Of a stretch of DNA of 64,000 bases, positions 1 to 9,635 are shown piece after piece. Position numbers and translations under genes: made by a program. Source of the DNA: Phallusia fumigata (lineage: Eukaryota; Chordata; Ascidiacea; Phlebobranchia; Ascidiidae); assembly GCA_008931825.1 (NCBI GenBank), contig QXVZ01032047.1:1-64000 (forward strand). The letters are read 5' to 3'. The stretch's first letter is position 1, and each line of letters begins with the position of its first letter. The notes beneath the pieces are model-generated. The model was not told where the DNA came from and did not search any database. It worked only from the letters and a program-made list of their open reading frames with translations.

Positions 1-146
1 ACAAGGACAAAATGATGGGTTATCTTTTCAATATTCGCTTGAGAATCACTGCATTATAGTACTAAAAAATGACACATAAGCTTAATTTCAATTTTGCAGA
101 AACATATTTAAGTTTTATAACCTAACATAGTTAGGCATCTAGCAAC

Positions 147-530
147 ATGTTAAATCCAGCAGATTTGACGAAGATGTTAAACCAAGCAAATACTGGAGGG
201 ATTCATACAACACTGCTAGTGAACTCACAAGGAGCACTTGTTGCATTTTCTGGGCATGGTGATAGTGCAGTTCGAATCAAAGCAACGATTTCAAGTAACA
301 TTTGGTTGGCATATGAAAACAGCAGACACAACACCATTAGTGACGATGGCTTGCATTGCTTTCTAGCATCCTGTGAATTTGGCTTAGTTGGCGTGCAAAA
401 AGCTGGTGCCAGTGGAGTACTGCTGTGTGTATTTGCAGACAAAAGTGTTGGACTTGGCATCCTTCGGGCAAAAATAAATGCTATGGCCACATTTCTCAAT
501 GGCCCACTTGCCAACATTACTGCATCTTGA
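147..530 (+). CDS. LAMTOR2: Ragulator subunit LAMTOR2 (p14/ROBLD3)
   Basis: Single-exon gene for a 127-residue protein; vertebrate LAMTOR2 is about 125 residues. The sequence runs colinear with the family from the first residue: an MLNP-start, QANTGG near residues 13-18, SNIW near 50, LLCVFADKSVGLG in the last third and a short -TAS end. It is a roadblock/LC7-fold protein. In the known complex it pairs with LAMTOR3 as part of Ragulator, which anchors Rag GTPases and mTORC1 (and MEK1 via LAMTOR3) on late endosomes and lysosomes. The ATG at 147 is the first in frame and matches the family start. A possible acceptor (TTTTGCAG ending at 100) lies upstream and could be a 5'UTR intron or trans-splice site. 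An AATAAA sits at 741-746. The next gene, NDUFB9, converges on it. Confidence 0.95.
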   Translation: MLNPADLTKMLNQANTGGIHTTLLVNSQGALVAFSGHGDSAVRIKATISSNIWLAYENSRHNTISDDGLHCFLASCEFGLVGVQKAGASGVLLCVFADKSVGLGILRAKINAMATFLNGPLANITAS

Positions 531-1131
531 CTGTTCACAAACCAAGTTTTATACTAACACTGTGTCCACCTTAAGCAAGTCTACACGACATACGAGCATT
601 TTAGTTCGAAGCAAGCATGATTAAGCGTACAATTCATCCTGCAAGACTTGCCTTTTTATCAAAACACTGAAAATGGTTAACAAACTGGAGTGTACAGAAC
701 CAGCACTGCTAATTAGGTAAAATTTTATATGTACACTTTAAATAAAATGCAACCATTCTGGGGCCTGACTGGATGTATTTGTTTCTAATGGACATTTGGC
801 AAGTTAACTCAGCAATTTTATTGGTTTCCATTGTCCATGCATGTTTTCATCAAACCTTAGTCATACAAAATCAAATCTTGTCAGTTTCATTGTTACTTTT
901 GAGAAATAAGTTTTGCCGCTATTGCTGCAACATATTTTAATGCCAGATAATTGAGTTGTTGAATCTTTTTAGTAGTTTACAACCTATTGCCCTTTCCCAA
1001 TCTACATCCCTAATTAACCCTGCTGCTAACTCTTGATTGTTAAATGTTCCTAGGCTATATTTGTAACACTCATGAATGACATGGAAGAGATTTAAAGTTT
1101 AATAGAAATATTTGTCACTGAATTATATCTA
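531..1131. other. Convergent 3' intergenic region, LAMTOR2 / NDUFB9
   Basis: About 600 bases between two converging stops. It holds the AATAAA at 741 for the + strand gene and a TTTATT at 817-822, which reads AATAAA on the minus strand and could serve NDUFB9. I see nothing else in it. Confidence 0.6.
741..746 (+). terminator. Probable LAMTOR2 polyadenylation signal
   Basis: Canonical AATAAA about 210 bases after the LAMTOR2 stop, in non-coding AT-rich DNA. This is a signal match only, with no transcript data. Confidence 0.55.
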
Positions 1132-4100
1132 TCACCATTGGTCCCCATTGTTTGGAAACCAATCCATGAGCTGTGGTTTTTCTAGAGGTCTTGTAACAAA
1201 TCTCCACCAAAATGGAGGATATCCATCTCTTTCTTTTGCTGCTGGCATTGCATCTGTCATCTTAATACCCTGCAGCAAGAAATAAAATTACCAACACCAA
1301 ACAGTAAATCGTGCTTTCTTGATTAGCGACACAAACAGTAATCAACTATATGTTTGATACAAATCACTAACAATGCACATTACTTAATATCTACAACACA
1401 GTTAAATGATTATAAACATCTTTTTCCAAAAATAACTTACGTTTTTTATATTGTTTTTGTCCCATTCCTTTAACCATCTAATTTCTTCATCCCAAGTTTC
1501 TTGTTTTAGTTCATACCACTTTTCCCGTTTTGCGAAATAGTCCGGGAACATTGCTTTGTACTTAGGGTCCCATTCACTCATAAATTGCTCAGATATCTAA
1601 ACATGGACTGGTAATCAAAGGATATGCCTGTGCAACTGATGTTTTTGAATCAATCAAAAACAAGAATTGGGAATGAAACCACAAAAACTAGACCAGACAC
1701 AGCAACCAAGTTATTTGGTTTGATTATGTCCCATTGAATTAAAACCGTATTTTTATTTTATAAGCACAGCACATGATACACTACAATAGTGTGCTTTACG
1801 AACTGTCAAAATGTCATCCAATTTGGACATCGCTTAATAATTTGACCCATTGTAGGGGGCTAGCACCACCATAACCATGTCTACAGCTTTGTGAAACTTC
1901 CATGCCAAAAGTGCATGGAGAAGCTGCAGGGATGAAAAAGAAAAAGCAAGGTGTCCCCTTCAGAATAGGGATATATCATATGACTATCAAAATATGAAAC
2001 TTCTGACCCACTTTATTAAATATTGACTAAAAAAAGGAACAAGCTTCTACTATACAACAAAACAGAGTGGAAACATTATGTATGATGCACCGAATAGGTT
2101 AAATCAGGTTCAGACCGAAACAGACTATTCGGCAGTTTTTGCCAAATAAACTGAATCTTTTGCGACGTCACACAAACCCAGATCCTACGCTTTTGACATA
2201 ATCACATGAGCTTGGCTGCCAGGCAAAGGGTTGTCAAAAACAGGATAGTTGTGTTGTATTATCTTATATTTTTGGTCTTGAGGTTGCCGGCCTCCAAATA
2301 AATTTTCGATCTTTTGAGCGGACAAAACAACAATGAATAAAACTATAATTGGTTTGTCTGTGAAAACAAAACATTAAACCATGACCTTTAAGCCTTCGTT
2401 TTAAAAACAAACATAAATGGCATGAGCAATCACAAAAACCTTAACTTATCACAAACAGCAGCATCACTAAATAATAACAGTTTTATTACTACGAAACCAA
2501 ATATTCATAAATCTTTTGTTGCTTTTTTTCGTTGTTGGACTTATTAGTTATGGCGTAGTTTAAAAGATTGTGTAGTATGAAGGCGGAAAAGTATGGTTTG
2601 TGCCTAAAAACAAACATCATTTTAAAAAATGGCAAATATCAATCAGGCCAGGACACTATTGTTCATGTTTCAAAATGGTATTTTTTGTGTGCGTAAAAGT
2701 TTAGTTTTGGCCGAATCACAGCAAATTTTTTGGCTGAAACTGAATCTTCATACAAAGGGCTGAATAAATGCGGCAAACCGATGCTTCGGTACATTAAATA
2801 TATACCTGATTTTTGACTGGTCTTTCCCACGCAACACCACCAGGCTCATTAGAGAAAAGAACAGGAATTGGATGTTGATTTTCCCAAAACTCTTCCTCAC
2901 CAAGGCGCAATAGCTGTGTAGCACGCTCTGGATCTGTTTCATCTTTATGTTTATCAAAGCGTGCACGAAGCAAGGTATGTTCATATGCGTAAACAGCCCT
3001 GCAGAAGTTATATATCATAAATTACATTACATGTTTAGGCTTTTACTATATTACTTCCACATACATCATACCCCTTGATAAGCATGTGTATTTACTACAA
3101 AATTTTTAAATTGATGCTATCTTTTCCTAAGCTTTTTTTAAGGGAAGATTGTTTCTTGGCCCACACATGCAACATTGCACATTATACATTTTTGTAAATA
3201 CATCAAAAGGTGTAGGGTACTGTGAATATGTACACAAAATAGTAGTTGATATTTTTACCACATTTTAATGAATCAAATACCAAACCATAACTAGAAAGGT
3301 GGCTTTCACCAGAATGACATACCATATATATACACTATCACTTAATTTATAAAGGATATATATTTCCTACATTTTTTACATTGGATCCCATAGTTTTTAT
3401 GATATGGTTGTTTCTGCAAGCAAAAACGCATGGATCCCCACACATGCTAAGTAGAAGATTATGTCAAAAATATGTCAAAATTGTAGTAGATGTTTTAAAT
3501 AAGTTTCATACAATTTATAAAGTTGGTGAACAACAAATAACTAAGAAAATGAAATGATACACCACTTCTAAGGATAAACAAAATAAACAGGGTAATTGTG
3601 GGGGCTACGAGGTGAAATAAAGTGTGTAAATTTTAACCAATTCAGATTTTGTTTGCTAATTTGAGCCATTTTAGGGAGGAGCTAGTGGAGTAACCACTGG
3701 GGTTATGGGGTCAAACAAAAAGAAATTAATGCACATAATGGCAAGTTTTACAAACTGTGTAAATTTCATCCAATTCGGACAGTGTTTAATAATTTGACCC
3801 AACCACTGATGTTATCGGGGTCAAACAAAGAAATCAATGCACCACAATGTCATGTCCTACAAACTGTGTAAATTTCAACAAATTCAAATATTGTTTAATA
3901 ATTTGACCCATTTTAGGTGGCTAGCGGGGTAACCATTGAGGTCTTCAACCAAACTGATGACACATTACAATGACCATATATACCAGCTGAGAAAGTTTCA
4001 TCCAAATCCACCCAATATTTCACCCCTAAAGTGCATTTCACTTCTAATGTGCATTGTGTAGATAATATTTCACCATGTAGGGGGTCTAGTGGGGTAACCT

Positions 4101-4543
4101 TTGGGGCTATGAGGCCAATCGAATCGGATAACACACTGCCATGACCATGTGTCCTTTGAAAAGGCATCCATAATTATTACAGTTATGCAGTGGTTTTCAA
4201 ATTTAGAAAAAATTTCCGTCACATTTATCCGCCTGACTAGCACACCTAGAACGTTGGAAAGGTAAAGACTTAAAATTCAAGGTTGAAGAAATGACACCGA
4301 ATCACAAAATAACATGTTAGAAAATGTTTGCCTGAAAGCCGTATAGTACCAATACATGTTTATGAATTGAGAATTTCATCATCTTATTGCCAAAGTCAGT
4401 TTTAGATCCCCTGTGTTAGTGTACCTTCCATGATGAGCACAGTGAAACTCCAAATGACGTTGCGCTTTTTTGTACAAAGCAAGAACTTTCCGTTTGTGTG
4501 AAACAAATTTGTACAAGGAACCAGCCGGTACGACGTTAGCCAT
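1132..4543 (-). CDS. NDUFB9: Complex I subunit NDUFB9 (LYR-motif B22), 4 exons
   Basis: Exons on the minus strand: 4543-4425, 2998-2806, 1596-1441 and 1269-1132. All introns are GT-AG and phases agree, giving 201 residues (human 179). Exon 1 carries the LYR-type helix (VLALYKKAQRHLEF). Exon 2 carries LLRARFDKHKDE, ATQLL and EEEFWENQHP. Exon 3 has AMFPDYFAKREKW. Exon 4 has PPFWWRFVTRPLEKP and ends in TGA. All are diagnostic of NDUFB9, a supernumerary LYRM subunit of mitochondrial complex I that contacts the acyl-carrier protein. The C terminus is longer than in human. Intron 1 holds a degenerate tandem repeat, and intron 2 holds a hAT-like element that ends within about 10 bases of the exon 2 donor. 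The exon phasing and matches make the identity very secure. Confidence 0.95.
1785..1945 (+). repeat. Dispersed repeat family A, single copy (NDUFB9 intron 2)
   Basis: Contains the family landmarks: ACACTACAATAG, a CATCCAATTTGGACAT-like stretch, AATAATTTGACCCATTG and a GGGGGCTAGC tail. The same string order recurs at 3.6-4.2, 14.2, 16.0, 16.6, 24.9, 51.7 and 53.5 kb. No coding capacity is seen. Confidence 0.6.
2083..2796. mobile_element. hAT-like non-autonomous element next to NDUFB9 exon 2 donor
   Basis: The left end reads TGATGCACCGAATAGG and the right end, reverse-complemented, reads TAATGTACCGAAGCAT. This gives a 12-base imperfect terminal inverted repeat of the TGCACCGA type found in many hAT elements. 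Flanking 8-mers (2075-2082 and 2797-2804) agree at 6 of 8 positions, a possible decayed target duplication. The interior (about 0.7 kb) has no transposase-like reading frame. It lies in intron 2 of NDUFB9, and its right end abuts the exon 2 splice donor at 2805. The family assignment rests on the ends only. Confidence 0.5.
3165..3445 (-). repeat. Dispersed repeat family C, minus orientation
   Basis: Read on the minus strand it contains GCATGTGTGGGGATCC, then GCAGAAACAACCATAT, GGATCCAATGTAAAAAAT and GTGTATATATGG. The same order of words occurs on the plus strand at 23.1 and 55.9 kb. It sits in NDUFB9 intron 1. No TIR or poly-A tail is recognised, so the class is unknown. Confidence 0.5.
3600..4170 (+). 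repeat. Degenerate tandem array of repeat family A
   Basis: About four units of roughly 115-165 bases inside NDUFB9 intron 1. Each unit has a GGGGTAACCAYTGGGGTTATGGGGTC-like head (shortened here), an ACAAACTGTGTAAATTTCAT middle and an AATAATTTGACCCATTTTAG end. Units begin near 3663, 3780, 3913 and 4076. Single units of the same family are scattered through other introns and spacers of the window. Confidence 0.65.
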
Positions 4544-4699
4544 GTTTGTACTAATAAGATGCGTTGCCTTTACAAACTAGCCTACATGGCCTGGTCGACC
4601 AATTACAAAAAAATTGAAGGACACAAATCTGGCACCACAATTGACCATAGAATGCCAATTAATTGTTGCGGGTTGCGGCACATCGGTCACGGTTGAATA

Positions 4700-5035
4700 A
4701 GTTTTGTTGCACTGAGTTGAGTTTATTTCGCTTGGTGAAAGAAAAAATAGCGACACAATAGCACTAAATCAATCACCAGGCCGGAAATAGCTGCGCAACC
4801 TTAAAACGGTATGAGGCGCAAAAATGTTAAGGGCACAATTGGTGGTTCAAGGAGTTTGGCGCATTATGAGAAGCACGACTGGGGGGTGACGTTGGTGGAA
4901 CCAGTCGAGGGGGCCTTAGAAGCTAACCACCCGTGCTAGTGAGAGAGGGTGGGGTTCGACAGGAAAACAAACCACCGAAAGAAACCCTGCCGGATAGTTT
5001 CAAGCGCCGGAAGGAAGAACACACGCTTTTTTTAT
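4700..5035 (+). repeat. Dispersed repeat family D, copy 1
   Basis: Shares a long ordered set of words with the reverse complement of 18865-19105: GTTGAGTTTATTT, TGGTGAAAGAAAA, GCGACACAA, AGCTGCGCAAC, TATGAGGCGCAAAAA, AGCTAACCA, GAGGGTGGG, GACAGGAAAACAAAC, ACCGAAAGAAAC and GCCGGAAGGAAGA. Two copies 14 kb apart in opposite orientation indicate a transposed element. No TIR is confirmed. Confidence 0.65.
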
Positions 5036-6345
5036 TTGTCGTAAGATCTTGGCGCGTAAATAATTTCGTCGTTAAAACTCTCAACACGATTGTCAACATG
5101 TAATTAACCAAAGTCATTAATGTGTTAGATACCTTTTTCGCCTCCCCTAATTCGAATGGGTTTGACCGGTTTGACCATATCTATGGTGTGACAAACCTAG
5201 AACAACATTGACTATAAATGTCCCAACGTTTGTAAGTACGCAGATATTTACCACTACGAAGTTTGCGCGGGCGCCAAGTATTTCAGCTCTGTTTTATTCA
5301 ATACGACTTTGAAAACAAAATGCTTTTACGTCAAAACACACTTAATACTACAAAGTTTGTCACAACCATTCTACGTTTACCTTTTTCCGTCTGGAGCTCT
5401 TAACAAACTTAAATATTTTTAAATAGACACTTTTCGGTCCATTCCAGNGACACAACCCCGACATCGATGAAGATAAAATGCGTTCTACATGAGTTTTCGT
5501 ACAGCCACCTTGTTGTCCGTCAAATCGAAGTAAAAACGCAGTCCGGTGTACTCGCGATCGATTGTAAAATTATGCTTGCTATGCGAGATTGGGAAGCAAA
5601 AACAAAATTGCGGGGATGAGATCCTAACACTGCCGGAAGAAGATATCATGGACGCTATGGTGACGACTTGCTTTCTGCATGACACATGCGACACGTTGAT
5701 GCGTGCCAGGTTTGGTGTTTTGCTTTGTTTACCTTTTCTGTTTCGTGATTGCGATGTTTTCTTGTTTAATTCGCAAATGTAAAAATATAAGGACACATTC
5801 AGAAGGAAGAATGTAACCGACCCGGATTAGTCGAAGTTCCAATTTCATCCGAATTCAACGATTTGAACGATTCGTATTAACCAATGTTTACTGAAACCAC
5901 TTGTAGCAATAAATTTTCGCGCACTTTTGTAGCACAATTAAAACAAACGGGAATTCTCCAGCTACGTCATAAGCACAATGCGTTTATTTTATGCTTCTAC
6001 ATGCATTTTCTTGATATGAGATGAATCAAAATTTTTTGCCTTGGTTTTTACATTTCCGTGTCAAACGTCTGAAAAGAACAATTTATGCAGATGTAACACA
6101 TGTTAAATTGATGTGCTTGCCATCCTAAAACTCGTCGGTCTAACATAACTTTTTGTTCACATTTGACTCGATCTACTTAGAAAGAAAGCAATAAATTGAA
6201 AAGGTTAGTTTTATGCAGTATGTGGCCGTTCACTGTGGTTGCTATGTTCTAGTACTGCAAACGCCACTAGGCCGTTCAAAACAGTCTATACGCTATCGAG
6301 CGTTTATAGCAGTGCAAACTCAAAAATTTTAGTGTATACGTTGCA

Positions 6346-7446
6346 GGTTTTGGAAAGGAGGCGGACTCGGAGTTTTTTTGTTTTTATCTTATTAAATCTT
6401 AGTAATTTTTCATTATTATGGAAGATGTTGCCAAATTCTGTTTTTGAACACAAAACTGTGGAAAGGTGTTGGCAATGCTTTTGGGCCATTTTTGATCAAG
6501 TTTCGCTATATTATCAAAAAGTGTATTTTTTAGCCTCTGAGAGTCGGAGTCGACATCCTATCAATACTGCTTACATGCAGCTTCTTCAACGAGTAATGTT
6601 TAGCCAGTAAAGTGTAAATACGGGTAATTCTAGTAATTTTTGCCGTTCACAGTAAAAAATTAAAAACAAAATGTTTGCAGCACGGTAAAAAAAGGCTCGC
6701 AGATTTGGTGAATTGCGCTGGTGGGCCACCATACATTTCAATTTGAGGAGGCCTATTAAATACTATGTATTTTTGTATAGCGTACTCGTAACAAAAAACT
6801 GTGTGTATACTATATAGGTTGCAGATTCAGGAGTAAATTATTGTGTAATTAAACGCGTAATCGATAGTCACGCTTTTATCGATCGCATTTCTAATTTTGN
6901 TGCAGGTTTTGGAATGGAGGCGGTTTTTTTGTATTTATCTTATTAAATCTTAGCAATTTTTCATTATTATGGAAGATGTTGAAATTCTGTTTTTGAACCC
7001 AAAACTGTGGAAAGGTGTTGGCAATGCTTTTGGGCCATTTTTGATCAAGTTTCGCTATGTTATCAAAAAGTGTATTTTTTAGCCTCTGAGAGTCGGAGTC
7101 GACATCAATACTGCTTACATGCAGCTTCTTCAACGAGTAATGTTTAGCCAGTTAAGTGTAAATACGGGTAATTCTAGTAATTTTTGCCGTTCACAGTAAA
7201 AAATTAAAAACAAAATATGTTTGCAGCACGGTAAAAAAAGGCTCGCAGATTTGGTGAATTGCGCTTGTGGGCCACTATACATTTCAATTTGAGGAGGCCT
7301 ATTAAATACTATGTATTTTTATGTAGCGTATTCGTAACAAAAAACTGTGTGTTTACTATATAGGTTGCAGATTCAGAAGTAAATTATTGTGTAATTAAAC
7401 GCGTAATCGATATTCACGCTTTTATCGATCGCATTTCTAATTTTGA
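6346..7446 (+). repeat. Doubled 0.55-kb segment around single N (likely assembly duplication)
   Basis: Segment 6346-6899 is repeated almost base for base at 6902-7446, with a few substitutions and small indels, and an N at 6900 marks the junction. Both copies end with the same ATCGATCGCATTTCTAATTTTG word. Reading frames inside differ between copies and resemble no protein family. It is best explained by two unmerged allelic contig ends. Confidence 0.7.
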
Positions 7447-9635
7447 CACACCAACATTAGAATGTCGCTCGTCGCACAAATAAGTCGATCCATGTCAAGA
7501 AAAAATGTCAGGCTGGCACAACTAAAAACATTATGAAATATAATATTTTGCAAAAAAATAGGTTTTGCTTTTTGACTATGATATTTCCGAAACTAAAGTG
7601 TCCTTTGTGAAGCGATCTTGAACGGCCGACAAAGGAACCATCATACAAAATCAATCATTGATCTATAGCGTAGCGGTTTAAATTTTAATCAAAAGCTTTT
7701 CAGTTTTAGATAATTGTTAGTTTTGTAGTTTAATAAAATTGTTAAGCGTCAAAGTCTAAAAAATAGTAGTGTTATCGTTCTGAAAATCATTGAGTTAAGC
7801 ACAGTAAGAGTAATTGTATAACAAGTGATTTCTAGCTTACTGTACCATATCGATCACAAGCATTTAAGAATCTCAATGCAACCATCACAAGCTAGCTGAA
7901 ACAAGTGCTAATTATGTCGTTTTGAAATGTTGAACGTTATTAACAATAAAAAATTATGTAATAAAATAAGCAAATACACAAACACGATACAAAGCAGGTT
8001 CCAAGACACATGTCGTGAAATTAAACCCGAAAATTGTATTCAAGTTATTTTAACAGATAAAAGAGTATTTGAAGCATGTTTTACACGACGTTCTCAACCA
8101 TGTATATGTTTGTTTTCCCCAAAACAATTTGTGTGCGAAGCACATTACAGAAAAGCTGTAAAGGTGTAAAATATTTTCAGAACAATGAATTGCAGTGTAA
8201 AGTACTTTGGAAACATCTCATTTTTTATTACAAAACAGCTCAATAAAAATGAACACATACGCCAGGAGGAAATACTGTGATTGAGATTGTTTATTTACCT
8301 TTTCGAATTCGGTCGGGGCGTGTTTGTTTTTGGCAGCACACGGGGCTTTGCCCGCCAGTGTGGCGCCAATATAATGACATGTTTTTCTTCCTTGCACCTG
8401 CCGGTCGAGGGGCAGGTGTTCCGACGCGCATCACTGAACACTGAATTATTTATTATATTTTCTGTTGATTCTGAATTTAGTATCAGAACTTGTTAAACAA
8501 TATCAACAAAATTTTTCAACAAATGAACTGAAATTTAATTGATATGTTTTGTGATGTTCTAGTTTTACCGAAATCAAAGTGCGGCTACTTGGTGGGTATA
8601 GCATGTTATAGTTGTGTTAAAATAACAAGTAAAAACATGTGATTGTGAATGTTAGAATTACGGTAAGACTTTTCAGTGTTAGCATTACGCTAAGACTAAA
8701 ATAAAAACAAGTCAAATGTCAAGACAGGTTTGCATTTAAAAATTACAAAATTAATAGCTAGAACAAAATAAGTCAGGCAATAGGTTTGAGTTCTTATTGT
8801 AGATTAGGTCCCAATAACCCTGGTATGTATATAGCCAAACGAAAAAGTGCTTTGTACAAACATACATTCAAGTGCACATGAACTGTGATTGTTTTTTAGA
8901 ACAGGGAGACGTGTGTGGCGGGCAGAAGCGATTTCTGCCTTTCTGGAAAACGCACACTGTGTAAGATGAAAGGCAATGCAAACAATCTTATCTTCGCCGC
9001 CATATGCTAGCGCACACATTTGCCTTTTTTCCAAAAAAAAGTGTTGTCGAGAATTGTGCTCTCGTCAAGCGACAGCTGTGCCGGGTGGTGTGGTGTGTTG
9101 TATTGCGTGGCGAAGATAAATCGGGAAGGCAGAATATTACAAAATTTGCAACTTTGTCAAAAAAAAATTTTTGGTTATATTATTAATGAATAATAGTTTA
9201 GTAATGTTTTTGATCGGTTTTTTAGGTTGTATCTGGTTAATGCAGGTTAAAAAATACCGGTTCGACTGAAAACTACGAACGAAGTGTCTGCGCAAGGAAA
9301 GTTTAATAAAAAAAGTTAACTATTAGTGGTGTCGGTGTTATTGCTACCAGAGAATAAAAAAAGGGATACTCTTTTACCGACACTACCAATCGTGGCACTT
9401 TACGCCTTTGTGATACACGATTTTGGATGTGAAAGTTTCGATTCAATAGCGCAAGCGACATTTTTGGTAGATATCATTGTGTGAGAAGATAATATGCCTA
9501 TTATTGAACAATTTAACATTGCAGATTATTAAGTTTGGTCAGATGTGTTGGTGTAAGGTTCTTTGTAATGCACAAAAATTACAACTACGACAAGCATTTA
9601 TTTTTTTTACATAGCTTAGTAAAACCAATTGTGTA

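Larger units (their letters stand above)
4544..9635. other. Intergenic region NDUFB9 (divergent) to TOX-like gene
   Basis: About 5 kb between two divergent starts. No reading frame here resembles a known protein or has family-like codon structure. It contains a family-D repeat (about 4700-5035), a single N at 5448 without flanking duplication, a doubled 0.55 kb segment around the N at 6900, and a GC-richer patch at 8.3-9.15 kb. It probably includes the promoters of both genes, but I see no convincing core promoter motif. Confidence 0.6.

Noticed and set aside
6239-6610. 123-codon plus-strand frame
   Set aside because: It is not preserved in the second copy of the segment, has no splice or homology support, and has low-complexity AT-rich codons.
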